Of a stretch of 32,139 bases of DNA, positions 1 through 7,507 are shown one piece after another. Each line of letters starts with the position of its first letter. Position 1 is the stretch's first letter. The translations under genes and the position numbers were made by a program. The notes under the pieces are model-generated. The model was not told the origin of the DNA, did not search any database, and saw only the letters and a program-made list of their open reading frames with translations. This DNA comes from Chloroflexota bacterium (lineage in GTDB: Bacteria > Chloroflexota > UBA6077 > FW602-bin22 > CADDYW01): NCBI GenBank assembly GCA_021323915.1, contig JAJPKB010000269.1:1-32139 (forward strand), given 5' to 3'.

Positions 1-14
1 ACGTGAAACGCAGA

Positions 15-49
15 ATTCTCCGATGTGTCGCGAGGCACGGCATCGGAAT
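15..49 (+). other. possible stem-loop in the ileS leader
   Basis: CCGATG (20-25) pairs with CATCGG (41-46), and the flanking ATT (15-17) can pair with AAT (47-49) across a two-base bulge. The element ends about 12 bases before the ileS Shine-Dalgarno sequence. I looked for a T-box signature (AGGGUGGNACCGCG), which often precedes ileS, and did not find it in the 72 bases available. It could be a leader hairpin or the tail of an upstream terminator. Confidence 0.25.
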
Positions 50-72
50 CGGGATGATCGAAGGAGGAGCGC

Positions 73-3000
73 TTGTTCAAACCGGTATCGAGCAAACCGG
101 ACTTCGTGGCGATGGAGCACCATACCCTCGACTTCTGGACGGAGTCGAAGGCTTTCGACCAGTTGGTGCGGCAGAACCAAGGGCATACTCCCTTTTCGTT
201 CATCGACGGTCCAATCACCGCGAACAATCCGATGGGCGTCCACCACGCTTGGGGACGCACTTACAAAGATGTCTTTCAGCGCTATCAGGCAATGTTGGGG
301 AAGGACGAGCGCTACCAGAACGGCTTCGATTGCCAGGGGCTCTGGGTCGAGGTCGAAGTCGAGAAGCAGCTTGGCCTCAACTCCAAGCGCGAAATCGAGG
401 CGTACGGTCTGGCCGAGTTCTCGAAGCGCTGCCGCGAACGGGTGTGTACCTACGCCGGCGTGCAGACCGAGCAATCGATCCGCCTCGGGCAATGGATGCA
501 CTGGGATCACTCGTACTACACGATGACCGACCAGAACATCGAGTACATCTGGCACTTCTTGAAGGTCTGCCAGGAGAATGGGTGGCTCTACCGTGGCGCG
601 CGGTCGCTGCCGTGGTGCACGCGGTGCGGCACCTCGCTATCTCAGCACGAGCTGATCGATAGCTATCGGGAGGTAACCCACCTTTCGGTTACCCTCAAGC
701 TCCCCCTGAAGGGGCGTACCAGCGAATCGATCCTCGTCTGGACGACCACGCCGTGGACGCTGCCCGCGAACGTCGCGGCCGCGGTGCATCCCGACCTGGA
801 CTACCTCGCGGTGCACCAGGGCGACGAGACGTATTACCTGGCCCGGAACACCGTCGGCATGCTACGCGGTCCGTACACCGTGGAGCGAACCTTCAAAGGC
901 TCCGAGCTCGTCGGACTGGAGTACGTCGCTCCCTACGCCGGCCTGCCGGTCCAGCGCGGCGTGGTTCATCGAATCGTGCCCTGGACCGAGGTGTCGGAAG
1001 AAGAGGGAACCGGCGTCGTCCACATCGCGCCGGGCTGTGGGGCCGAGGACTACGAGCTAAGCAAGGTCGAGAATCTACCGGTCATCGTGCCGATCGACGA
1101 CGCCGGCAACTACTACGATGGCTTCGAGTGGCTCAGTCGGCGAAACGTGGCCGAGGTCGCTCAGCCGATCGTCAACGATCTGACCCAGCGGGGCCTCTTG
1201 TACGTCGCGGCCGACTACACCCACCGCTACCCGGTCTGCTGGCGCTGCGCGTCGGAGCTGGTCTTCAAGCTCGCCGACGAATGGTTCATCTCGGCGAACG
1301 AGATTCGCCCGTTGATGATCCAGGCGGCGCGCCAGGTTGAGTGGGTACCGGACTGGGCCGGCAAGCGCATGGAAGACTGGCTCAACAACATGGGCGACTG
1401 GAGCATCTCGCGAAAGCGCTACTGGGGCTTGCCGCTTCCGTTTTACATCTGTGGGTGCGGTGAGCTGACGGTCGTGGGATCGCGAGAGGAGCTCGAGAAG
1501 CTCGCGGTCAGCGGGCTCGATCAACTCCAGGAGCTCCATCGCCCCTGGATCGACCAGGTCAAGATTCGCTGTCCCAAGTGCGGAAGCATCGCCGAGCGGG
1601 TAAGCGAGGTCGGTGATTGCTGGCTCGACGCTGGCATCGTGCCGTTCTCCACCCTCGACTACCTGACTAACCGCGAGTACTGGGAGAAGTGGTTCCCGGC
1701 CGACCTGGTTCTCGAGATGCGCGAGCAGATTCGTCTCTGGTTCTACTCGATGCTGTTCATGAGCGTTACCCTCGTCGGGACGGCGCCGTATCGTCGGGTC
1801 TTCGTCTATGAGAAAGTCTACGACGAGTTCGGACGCCCAATGCACAAGAGCGCCGGAAACGCGATCTCGTTCAGCGACGCGGTCGAAAAGATGGGCGCCG
1901 ACGTGATGCGCTGGATCTACTGCGCGTCGAATCCCGAGGCGAACCTGAACTTCGGCTTCAACCTGGCCGACGAGACCCGCCGGAAGCTGCTGACGGTCTG
2001 GAACGTCTACTCGTTCTTCGTCACCTACGCGAACATCGACGGGTTCGATCCCAACGCGCCGCCGGTTCCGGTCGCCGATCGATCGCCGTTGGATCGGTGG
2101 ATCCTGTCCCGTCTCCAGGAAGTGACCGATTCGGCGAACCGTGGCATCGCCGGGTACAGCCCCACCGACGCGACCCGCCGGCTCGAAGAGTTCTTCGAAG
2201 ATCTGTCGAACTGGTACCTTCGGCGCAGCCGTCGGCGCTTCTGGAAGAGCGAAGCGGATACCGACAAGGCCGCGGCCTACCAGACGCTGTATCAGACTCT
2301 GGTTCAGCTTTCGAAGCTCCTGGCGCCGATCATCCCGTTCCTGTCCGAGGCGCTGTATCAAAATCTCGTGCGGTCGGCGGACTCGTCCGCGCCGGTCAGC
2401 GTTCACCTCTGCGCCTATCCCCAGGCGGATGAGGCGCTGATCGACGAGCAGCTTCTCCGCGACACCGAGCTGCTCCGGGAAGTCGTCGAGCTCGGACGGG
2501 CGGCCCGCAACAAGGCGGCGCTCAAAGTGCGTCAACCGCTCGGCGACGTACTGGTCAAGCTGCCGGAGCCATCGGAGAAACAGTCGCTCGGGCGGCTGAT
2601 AGGACAGATTCAAGACGAGCTCAACGTCAAGGCGGTGACGTTTGTCGACGACCTGGGCGATCTGGTGAGCTACGCGGTAAAAGGGAAGCCGCAATTGCTC
2701 GGCCCCAAGTATCAGCGTGAGCTTCCCCGAGTGATGGGCGCGCTGAAAAACGCCAACGCGGCCGAAGTGGCGCGAGAGGTCGAGGCGGGCCGATCGGTGA
2801 CGCTCGACGGCTTTACCCTGTCGCCGGAAGAGATCGAGGTAACGGTCTCGGATCGACCGGGGCTCAGCGTCTCGACCGAGAACGGGCTGGCCGTCGCGGT
2901 CACGACCGATTTGACGCCAATCCTGGTACAGGAGGGCATGGCGCGCGAGCTCGTCCACCGCATCCAAACCATGCGGAAGGCCGCAGACTTCAACATCGAG

Positions 3001-3186
3001 GACCGGATCACGGCCTACTACGAAACCGCCGATCCGGTGATTGAAGAGGTGTTCGACCGGTTCGCCCCCTACATCAAGCAGGAGACTCTCTCGCGCGACT
3101 TGAAGCGGAGCGCGGCGCCGACGGAGGCCTACCGCGAGCAGGTGAATCTGGATGGCCATCGGCTGACCCTGGCGGTCAGCCGATGA
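73..3186 (+). CDS. ileS: isoleucyl-tRNA synthetase, IleRS2 type with altered HIGH motif
   Basis: Cytoplasmic class Ia synthetase that charges tRNA-Ile; 1037 residues, the length of the IleRS2 (eukaryote-like) clade. Start is TTG at 73, fixed by AAGGAGG at 61-67 five bases upstream. The catalytic HIGH element reads GVHH (residues 55-58) and the KMSKS loop reads PMHKS (589-593), so the second Lys is kept but the first is Pro. The CP1 editing domain shows WTTTPWTLPAN and GTGVVHIAPGCG. Cysteine pairs occur in YPVCWRCASELVF and around CGCGE...CPKCG, typical zinc sites of this enzyme. A C-terminal anticodon-binding region follows (DRWILSRL onward). The TGA stop overlaps the galE ATG (ATGA at 3183-3186). 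The GXHH form of HIGH is known in some IleRS2 enzymes and linked to very high mupirocin resistance; resistance here is inferred. Confidence 0.96.
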   Translation: MFKPVSSKPDFVAMEHHTLDFWTESKAFDQLVRQNQGHTPFSFIDGPITANNPMGVHHAWGRTYKDVFQRYQAMLGKDERYQNGFDCQGLWVEVEVEKQLGLNSKREIEAYGLAEFSKRCRERVCTYAGVQTEQSIRLGQWMHWDHSYYTMTDQNIEYIWHFLKVCQENGWLYRGARSLPWCTRCGTSLSQHELIDSYREVTHLSVTLKLPLKGRTSESILVWTTTPWTLPANVAAAVHPDLDYLAVHQGDETYYLARNTVGMLRGPYTVERTFKGSELVGLEYVAPYAGLPVQRGVVHRIVPWTEVSEEEGTGVVHIAPGCGAEDYELSKVENLPVIVPIDDAGNYYDGFEWLSRRNVAEVAQPIVNDLTQRGLLYVAADYTHRYPVCWRCASELVFKLADEWFISANEIRPLMIQAARQVEWVPDWAGKRMEDWLNNMGDWSISRKRYWGLPLPFYICGCGELTVVGSREELEKLAVSGLDQLQELHRPWIDQVKIRCPKCGSIAERVSEVGDCWLDAGIVPFSTLDYLTNREYWEKWFPADLVLEMREQIRLWFYSMLFMSVTLVGTAPYRRVFVYEKVYDEFGRPMHKSAGNAISFSDAVEKMGADVMRWIYCASNPEANLNFGFNLADETRRKLLTVWNVYSFFVTYANIDGFDPNAPPVPVADRSPLDRWILSRLQEVTDSANRGIAGYSPTDATRRLEEFFEDLSNWYLRRSRRRFWKSEADTDKAAAYQTLYQTLVQLSKLLAPIIPFLSEALYQNLVRSADSSAPVSVHLCAYPQADEALIDEQLLRDTELLREVVELGRAARNKAALKVRQPLGDVLVKLPEPSEKQSLGRLIGQIQDELNVKAVTFVDDLGDLVSYAVKGKPQLLGPKYQRELPRVMGALKNANAAEVAREVEAGRSVTLDGFTLSPEEIEVTVSDRPGLSVSTENGLAVAVTTDLTPILVQEGMARELVHRIQTMRKAADFNIEDRITAYYETADPVIEEVFDRFAPYIKQETLSRDLKRSAAPTEAYREQVNLDGHRLTLAVSR

Positions 3187-4193
3187 GCGATCGGGTACTG
3201 GTGACCGGGGGCGCGGGCTACGTCGGGAGCGCCGTCGTCGAGGCGCTCCTGGCGGCCGGCCACCGCGTCACGGTCTTCGACAACCTCTCGACAGGTCATC
3301 GCTCTGCGCTGGTCGGCCTCGACGTCGAGGTAATCCGCGGCGACCTGGGTGACCGTTCCGGCCTGGAGACCGCTCTCGGTCGGGCTCACGCCGACGCGGT
3401 GATCCACGTCGCCGGCTCGATCCAGGCGGGCGAGTCGATGAAGGATCCGGGAAAGTATTACCGCGAGAACGTCGTGAACTCGATCAATCTGCTCGACGCG
3501 ATCGTGTCCCGCGGAATTCAGCGCTTCATCTTCTCGTCGTCGGCAGCGGTGTACGGCGATCCGGTCCGAATTCCGATCGAGGAAGACGATCCGGTAGCGC
3601 CGGTGAACACCTACGGCGAGACCAAGCTCGCGATCGAGCGCGCCGCGACCTGGTACGGTCGGGCGCACGGCATCCAATCGATCTTCCTCCGCTACTTCAA
3701 CGCGGCCGGGGCGACCGAGCGGGTCGGCGAAGGCCACCAGCCGGAAACCCACGTCATTCCGCTCATCCTACGGGTGGCGCTTGGTCAGGCGGAGAGCGTG
3801 TCGGTCTACGGAAACGACTACCCAACGCCCGATGGAACGGTGATCCGCGACTACGTCCACGTCGCCGACCTCGCGCAAGCACACGTCCAGGCGCTTGCCG
3901 CGACCGAGCGAGATACGGCCGATGAGGCTTCCGCGCGCTCCCGCGCGTTCAATCTCGGGAGCGGAACCGGCTTCTCGGTCCGGCAGGTCGTCGACACTTG
4001 CCGGCAGGTGACCGGACACCCGATACCGTCAGTCGACGCGCCACGACGGCCGGGCGACCCGGCCATCCTGGTGGCCAGCCCACGCCGTGCGATGGACGGG
4101 CTGGGTTGGCAGCCGATCCACGCGGACCTCCGATCAATCGTCGCGTCGGCGTGGGCGTGGCACGCGTGCCACCCGAACGGGTACGATAGCTGA
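3183..4193 (+). CDS. galE: UDP-glucose 4-epimerase (NAD-dependent)
   Basis: Short-chain dehydrogenase/reductase of 336 residues, the usual GalE length. It interconverts UDP-glucose and UDP-galactose (Leloir pathway and polysaccharide precursor supply) in the cytoplasm. The N-terminal Rossmann motif GGAGYVG lies at 9-15. The catalytic set fits S120 (in SSSAAVYG), Y144 and K148 (YGETK). RYFNAAGA and DYVHVADLA are typical GalE signatures later in the protein. The ATG overlaps the ileS stop as ATGA, so the two are probably co-transcribed and translationally coupled, although their functions are unrelated. Specificity for UDP-GlcNAc/GalNAc or another sugar cannot be excluded from sequence alone. 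Confidence 0.93.
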   Translation: MSDRVLVTGGAGYVGSAVVEALLAAGHRVTVFDNLSTGHRSALVGLDVEVIRGDLGDRSGLETALGRAHADAVIHVAGSIQAGESMKDPGKYYRENVVNSINLLDAIVSRGIQRFIFSSSAAVYGDPVRIPIEEDDPVAPVNTYGETKLAIERAATWYGRAHGIQSIFLRYFNAAGATERVGEGHQPETHVIPLILRVALGQAESVSVYGNDYPTPDGTVIRDYVHVADLAQAHVQALAATERDTADEASARSRAFNLGSGTGFSVRQVVDTCRQVTGHPIPSVDAPRRPGDPAILVASPRRAMDGLGWQPIHADLRSIVASAWAWHACHPNGYDS

Positions 4194-4208
4194 GTGGCCG
4201 AACCGGAG

Positions 4209-4234
4209 CGTCGGGCAGCGCTTTCACCCTGACG
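4209..4234 (+). terminator. possible terminator hairpin after galE
   Basis: CGTCGGG (4209-4215) pairs with CCC-T-GACG (4227-4234), leaving one bulged T and an 11-base loop, starting 16 bases after the galE stop. No T tract follows, so an intrinsic terminator is only a weak call. The following bases (4240-4275) are pyrimidine-rich and otherwise featureless. Confidence 0.3.
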
Positions 4235-4288
4235 AGCGCGTGGCCTTCGTCTTCTTGCCTCTTTGCGTCTGGGCATGCAGAGAATGAT

Positions 4289-4317
4289 TTGGCGTGAATA
4301 GTTTGGCTTGATATAGT
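4289..4317 (+). promoter_or_regulatory. sigma-70-type promoter upstream of the MFS remnant
   Basis: TTGGCG (4289-4294), a 17-base spacer and TATAGT (4312-4317). Predicted transcription start is near 4324, about 27 bases before the GTG at 4351. The segment is clearly AT-richer than its surroundings. It would drive the broken exporter gene and probably the PadR gene behind it. Confidence 0.55.
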
Positions 4318-4350
4318 CATTTCGGAATATTTCTCAGCCAGGGGATCGTC

Positions 4351-4775
4351 GTGGCGCGCTCGTCCTGGATCGTCGTGTACCTGACCGTGTTCGTCGATTT
4401 ACTCGGATTCGGCATCATCCTGCCGATTCTCCCGTTCTACGCCGAGAAGTTCGGAGCCAACGGCTTCTGGGTGGGCGCCGTGCTCACCGCGTACTCGGCA
4501 GCCCAGTTCGTCGCTGCCTTTTACCTGGGTCGATTGAGCGATCGGATCGGACGACGGCCGGTGCTTCTCGCGAGCCTCGTCGGGTCCGCGGTGTCGCTGA
4601 CGATGACAGGTCTGGCCGGCAGCCTGGCGTTTTTGCTCCTCAGCCGCGTCGTGGCCGGGGCGTTCGGCGGCAGCATGACGACGGCGGTACGGCGCTCATG
4701 GCGATCGCGATTGGCCTCCTGGTGGGCTTGAACGTACCAGCGAGAACGGCGGTCGCGGAGCCTCGGGGAGCGTAG
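4351..4775 (+). pseudogene. MFS drug exporter (TetA-like), internal deletion
   Basis: The frame opening at GTG 4351 (AGGGG just upstream) encodes a normal N-terminus of a 12-helix major facilitator drug/H+ antiporter: TM1 (residues 7-29), TM2, motif A in the loop (GRLSDRIGRRPVL, 60-72), TM3 and the start of TM4 (LLLSRVVAGAFGGS). After about residue 112 similarity stops and the frame ends at 4731. In a different frame (codons from about 4683 to the TAG at 4773) the sequence reads as a last helix plus tail (LMAIAIGLLVGLNV, then a polar end). Family members are about 400 residues, so some 250 residues are missing and the ends joined out of frame near 4676-4692. I call it a deletion pseudogene; an assembly join is the alternative. 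Confidence 0.75.
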
Positions 4776-4781
4776 ATTTCG

Positions 4782-5309
4782 ATGGATCCCAACGAGCTCC
4801 TGCTGCTCGGTCTGCTCGATCAGCAAGAGATGCACGGGTATAAGCTGCACGAGATCCTCGAGCATCGCCTGCACTTCATTTCGGATCTGAAACGATCGAC
4901 CGCCTATCGCCTTCTGGAGCAGCTTCTTGCTCGCGGGTTGGTTGAGCGGGAAGCCGAGCGCCCGGGGAGACGGCCGGAGCGGATGGTGTATCACATCACG
5001 CCGGCCGGGCGAGCGCACTTCGAACGGATCTTGCGGGAGGAGCTGGCGACCGCACGGCCGACGATACACGCCGGAAACGCGGCGCTCCTTTTCTCGGACC
5101 GAATTCCGCGGGAGGAACGTCGCGCCCTGTTCGAGCGACGTCGACGCGGCGTCGAAGAACAGCGAGCGGTGATCGCGTCGATCGTCCAGGCGCATCCCCG
5201 GAACACGTACGCTCGCCTGGCGCTGGAACACGACCTTGCCCACCTGGAGACCGAGCTGCACTGGTTGTCGTCGACGATCGATCGCCTCGCAAAGGAGAAG
5301 GATCTATGA
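4782..5309 (+). CDS. PadR-family transcriptional regulator
   Basis: 175-residue DNA-binding protein. Residues 1-80 form the PadR winged helix (LLLLGLLDQQEMHGYKLHEI, then STAYRLLEQLLARGLVE and a basic wing with YHITPAG). The rest is a charged alpha-helical C-terminal dimerisation part of the Vir_AC type. PadR proteins usually repress an adjacent exporter or stress gene and release DNA on ligand binding. Here the adjacent exporter (4351-4775) is broken, so this may be a regulator that has lost its target, or it may control the next gene: the stop overlaps that start as ATGA at 5306-5309. ATG 4782 begins seven bases after the exporter remnant's stop, with only a weak, distant GGAG. Confidence 0.88.
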   Translation: MDPNELLLLGLLDQQEMHGYKLHEILEHRLHFISDLKRSTAYRLLEQLLARGLVEREAERPGRRPERMVYHITPAGRAHFERILREELATARPTIHAGNAALLFSDRIPREERRALFERRRRGVEEQRAVIASIVQAHPRNTYARLALEHDLAHLETELHWLSSTIDRLAKEKDL

Positions 5310-5683
5310 CACCGAACGTCCACGCGATGATTGGGAGCGCCATTCTGGTGACAAGTTTATTGGTCGGAGGCTGGCTGGTGGTGGCCGGACGCTCCAGTAA
5401 GGTGGCGATGCCCATCCTGACGATCGCCCTGATCGCGGTCATGGCATTGCTGGGATTACAGATTCTGGCGGGGATTGATCTGCTATCGCGGGGCGATCGA
5501 CCGGCGCCGGACGCCCTGGCGATCGTTCACGTCGGCGGTCCAATCATCGCGTTCCTGGTTGGACTCTGGGCCCTCGTCGTTCCGCCACGGGCGCAGATTC
5601 GCCGCTACATCGCCGCCGATCATTTGACCTTCCTGGTCTCGGTGATCAGCTTCGGCATCGGCATGGCCTTCGTCGGCAGGTAG
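5306..5683 (+). CDS. small four-helix membrane protein
   Basis: 125 residues, not recognised as a named family. Four hydrophobic segments are visible at about 7-27, 33-56, 70-92 and 104-122, joined by short polar loops (SRGDRPAPD between 2 and 3; PRAQIRRYIAADH between 3 and 4). The ATG overlaps the PadR stop (ATGA) and has AAGGAGAAGG just upstream, so coupled translation with the regulator is expected. PadR-linked small integral membrane proteins are common, but no substrate or activity can be read from the sequence. Confidence 0.75.
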   Translation: MTPNVHAMIGSAILVTSLLVGGWLVVAGRSSKVAMPILTIALIAVMALLGLQILAGIDLLSRGDRPAPDALAIVHVGGPIIAFLVGLWALVVPPRAQIRRYIAADHLTFLVSVISFGIGMAFVGR

Positions 5684-5712
5684 AGCGGCAACCGGGGCGC
5701 CGAGCGGACGCT

Positions 5713-5819
5713 CACCGCGAAGACGCGAAGTCAGAATCCTGAAGTGAGAAGACAGAATCCAGAAACGAGGAGAGAGACGCGATTGCCCCTTGCCCTCTCG
5801 CTTCGCGGTCTTCGCGGTG
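5713..5819. repeat. inverted-repeat intergenic element
   Basis: The 18-mer CACCGCGAAGACGCGAAG (5713-5730) recurs inverted as CTTCGCGGTCTTCGCGGTG (5801-5819), differing by one inserted base. Between them is a direct repeat of CAGAATCC (5732-5739 and 5753-5760), purine-rich and less GC-rich than neighbouring genes. The element fills most of the 190-base gap between the membrane protein gene and the convergent endonuclease IV gene; no gene is seen there. It could fold into a long hairpin and end transcription from both sides, or be a small dispersed palindromic element. Confidence 0.6.
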
Positions 5820-5873
5820 CCGGTCCCCGCGTGCTCGGGATTCAGGAAGCCTCACGATCGCGGAGACCCGCTT

Positions 5874-6716
5874 CTATTCGACCAGCGCCCGCAGGCGTCG
5901 CAGATTTTCGGCATCCGGCCCCTTGTCCTCGAAGCCCGGAACTTCGAGGAACCCGGGAATGTCGCGAAGGGCGGGATGGTTGACGACTGTCCCGAAACCT
6001 TCGAGACCGATCTCTCCCTCGCCGACGTTCGCATGCCGATCCCGGTGCGAGCCGAAGGGGTCACGAGAGTCGTTCAGGTGCAGCGCGGTCAAGCGACCGA
6101 GACCCACCGCCCGGTCGAACTCTTCGATTGTCCGGTCCAGTTCGTCGCGGGAGCAGATCGGATAGCCCGCGGCGAACACGTGGCAGGTGTCGAGGCAGAC
6201 CTGAAGGCGAGACGTTTCTCCTGCCCGCCGAATCAGCTCTCCCAGGTGCTCGAATCGGCCGCCGATGCTGTTCGTTCCACCGGCCGTCGTTTCGAGGAGG
6301 AGCGGTGCGTTACCCGGGGAGCGGGCGAGAACCTCGTTCAGCGCGTCGACCGCGAAGGACATTCCCGCCTCGTGGCCGCCGCTCCCGCTCGATCCAACGT
6401 GGAAGACAACGCCCATCGCGTTCAGGCGATCCGCCCAGGTGAGCTGGGAGACCAGCGAGTCGATCGATTTCTTGCGAAGCTCCTCGTCGGTGGTGCCGAG
6501 ATTGATCAGATACGGGCCGTGGAGGAGGACGGGACCGATGCCCGATTCCTGGCGCGCCGCGATAAACTTCGCCACCGATTCGTCGGAGTGGTTCGCCTTG
6601 AGCCAGCGCTGGGGCGCGGCGACGAAAATCTGGATGCAATCGGCGGTAATCTCTATTCCGCGCTCGATCGCTCGCTCCAGCCCGCCGTTGATCGAGACGT
6701 GTCCGCCAAACCGCAT
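5874..6716 (-). CDS. nfo: endonuclease IV (AP endonuclease)
   Basis: 280-residue TIM-barrel zinc enzyme that cleaves DNA 5' to abasic sites and removes 3' blocking groups in base excision repair. All nine metal ligands of E. coli Nfo can be placed at a constant offset of three residues: H66, H106, E142, D176, H179, H213, D226, H228 and E258. Signature stretches are LLETTAGGTNSIGG, CLDTCHVFAAGYP and DPFGSHRDRHANVGEG. The ATG (6714-6716) shares its A with the upstream stop (TGATG), and GGTGG lies about five bases before it, so it is translationally coupled to the HemQ-like gene. Likely transcribed from the promoter at 7444-7452. Confidence 0.95.
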   Translation of the reverse strand: MRFGGHVSINGGLERAIERGIEITADCIQIFVAAPQRWLKANHSDESVAKFIAARQESGIGPVLLHGPYLINLGTTDEELRKKSIDSLVSQLTWADRLNAMGVVFHVGSSGSGGHEAGMSFAVDALNEVLARSPGNAPLLLETTAGGTNSIGGRFEHLGELIRRAGETSRLQVCLDTCHVFAAGYPICSRDELDRTIEEFDRAVGLGRLTALHLNDSRDPFGSHRDRHANVGEGEIGLEGFGTVVNHPALRDIPGFLEVPGFEDKGPDAENLRRLRALVE

Positions 6717-7411
6717 CAGCCCACCAGGCCCAGCGCCTCGGCGATGTCCATCCGCCGACAGGTGAAGGTCGGCGTGTCGCGGAGGGTGTAGGCGCTCGCC
6801 TCGGACTCCCGAAGCTCCATCACCAGATCCAGGAAGTCGGTCAGGTTGTCGGTTTCAAAGGCGACGACGAACTCCTGATCGTCCAGTCCAAAGGAATACG
6901 TGGTGTTGATCTTCACCGACGGATACTTGTGGCCGACCTGAATGTGAACGTCCATCATGCGCTGGCGCTCTTCCTTCGGTAGGGCGTACCAGGGCCGCGT
7001 CTTCACGAACGGATAGACCACGAGATACGTGGCATCGCTCGGGCGAATCCGGGTCCGGGCACCATCCTGTCCCTCGTGCCGGTGGGTCGTCACGTAAATC
7101 GATCGCCGAGTCATCGCGAGGTAATGATGCGGAAGGGTCAGGAACGGGGCCAGGGACGTGTGATTGATCGCCGCGGTCGCGCGGGTCAACAGGTCGAGAT
7201 CTTCGGTCGCTCGCCACACCAGGAGGTCGACGTCGCCACGCGTTCCCACGGTCGTGTAGGTACGAATCAGCAGATCGTCGGCGAACTGGTTCACCGCGTC
7301 GGCCAGCTCGCGCTTATCCGCGCAGCGCTGGGCATCCGGACGCGACCGCCACGACGGGTCGATCTTGTAAAAACAAAAGCTCACAAATTGACGCTGGGAC
7401 ACGATGTTCAC
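6716..7411 (-). CDS. chlorite dismutase / HemQ family heme protein
   Basis: 231 residues, ferredoxin-like dimeric fold of the chlorite dismutase/coproheme decarboxylase family. Conserved features are YPFVKTRPWYALP (Y133, K137, W141), a His-containing helix HIQVGHKYPS (H156 is my candidate for the proximal heme ligand, H161 the alternative) and the family hallmark FGLDDQEFVVAFETD. The distal position, Arg in true chlorite dismutases and Gln in HemQ, seems to be N169, so chlorite dismutation is unlikely. Coproheme decarboxylation (heme b synthesis, ChdC/HemQ) is the better guess, but other members of this superfamily have unknown roles. Start is GTG at 7411 with little Shine-Dalgarno; the only nearby upstream ATG is out of frame and hits a stop at once. 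Predicted leader about 26 bases. Confidence 0.85.
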   Translation of the reverse strand: MNIVSQRQFVSFCFYKIDPSWRSRPDAQRCADKRELADAVNQFADDLLIRTYTTVGTRGDVDLLVWRATEDLDLLTRATAAINHTSLAPFLTLPHHYLAMTRRSIYVTTHRHEGQDGARTRIRPSDATYLVVYPFVKTRPWYALPKEERQRMMDVHIQVGHKYPSVKINTTYSFGLDDQEFVVAFETDNLTDFLDLVMELRESEASAYTLRDTPTFTCRRMDIAEALGLVG

Positions 7412-7443
7412 TCCATGTACGAAAAAGGAAGCTAACCGGATCG

Positions 7444-7452
7444 ATTATAGCA
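7444..7452 (-). promoter_or_regulatory. extended -10 promoter for the hemQ-like/nfo pair
   Basis: On the minus strand the sequence reads TGCTATAAT, a perfect extended -10 element (TATAAT at 7449-7444). No good -35 is visible at 17-18 bases, as is common for TGN promoters. Predicted start near 7437, giving a short leader before the GTG at 7411. Confidence 0.65.
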
Positions 7453-7471
7453 GGTGCCACGGCGAGCCGAT

Positions 7472-7503
7472 TCGGAGGGGCGAGCCATGCGTCGCCCCTC
7501 CGA
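7472..7503 (-). terminator. terminator hairpin after the sugar ABC operon
   Basis: Perfect 12-bp inverted repeat, TCGGAGGGGCGA (7472-7483) and TCGCCCCTCCGA (7492-7503), with an 8-base loop. It starts four bases beyond the permease stop and lies before the promoter of the next minus-strand gene, exactly where a terminator is needed. There is no T tract, so it may also be a dispersed palindrome; its GGGGCG/CGCCCC core matches the hairpin at 29776-29807. Confidence 0.6.
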
Positions 7504-7507
7504 GCTC

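Noticed and set aside
1-72. T-box riboswitch before ileS
   Set aside because: The conserved T-box sequence and antiterminator are not visible in the 72 bases available; only a simple hairpin is seen.
1075-3159. 694-codon open frame on the minus strand inside ileS
   Set aside because: It is the antisense phase of a clearly real synthetase in GC-rich DNA. It has no recognisable domain or ribosome site.
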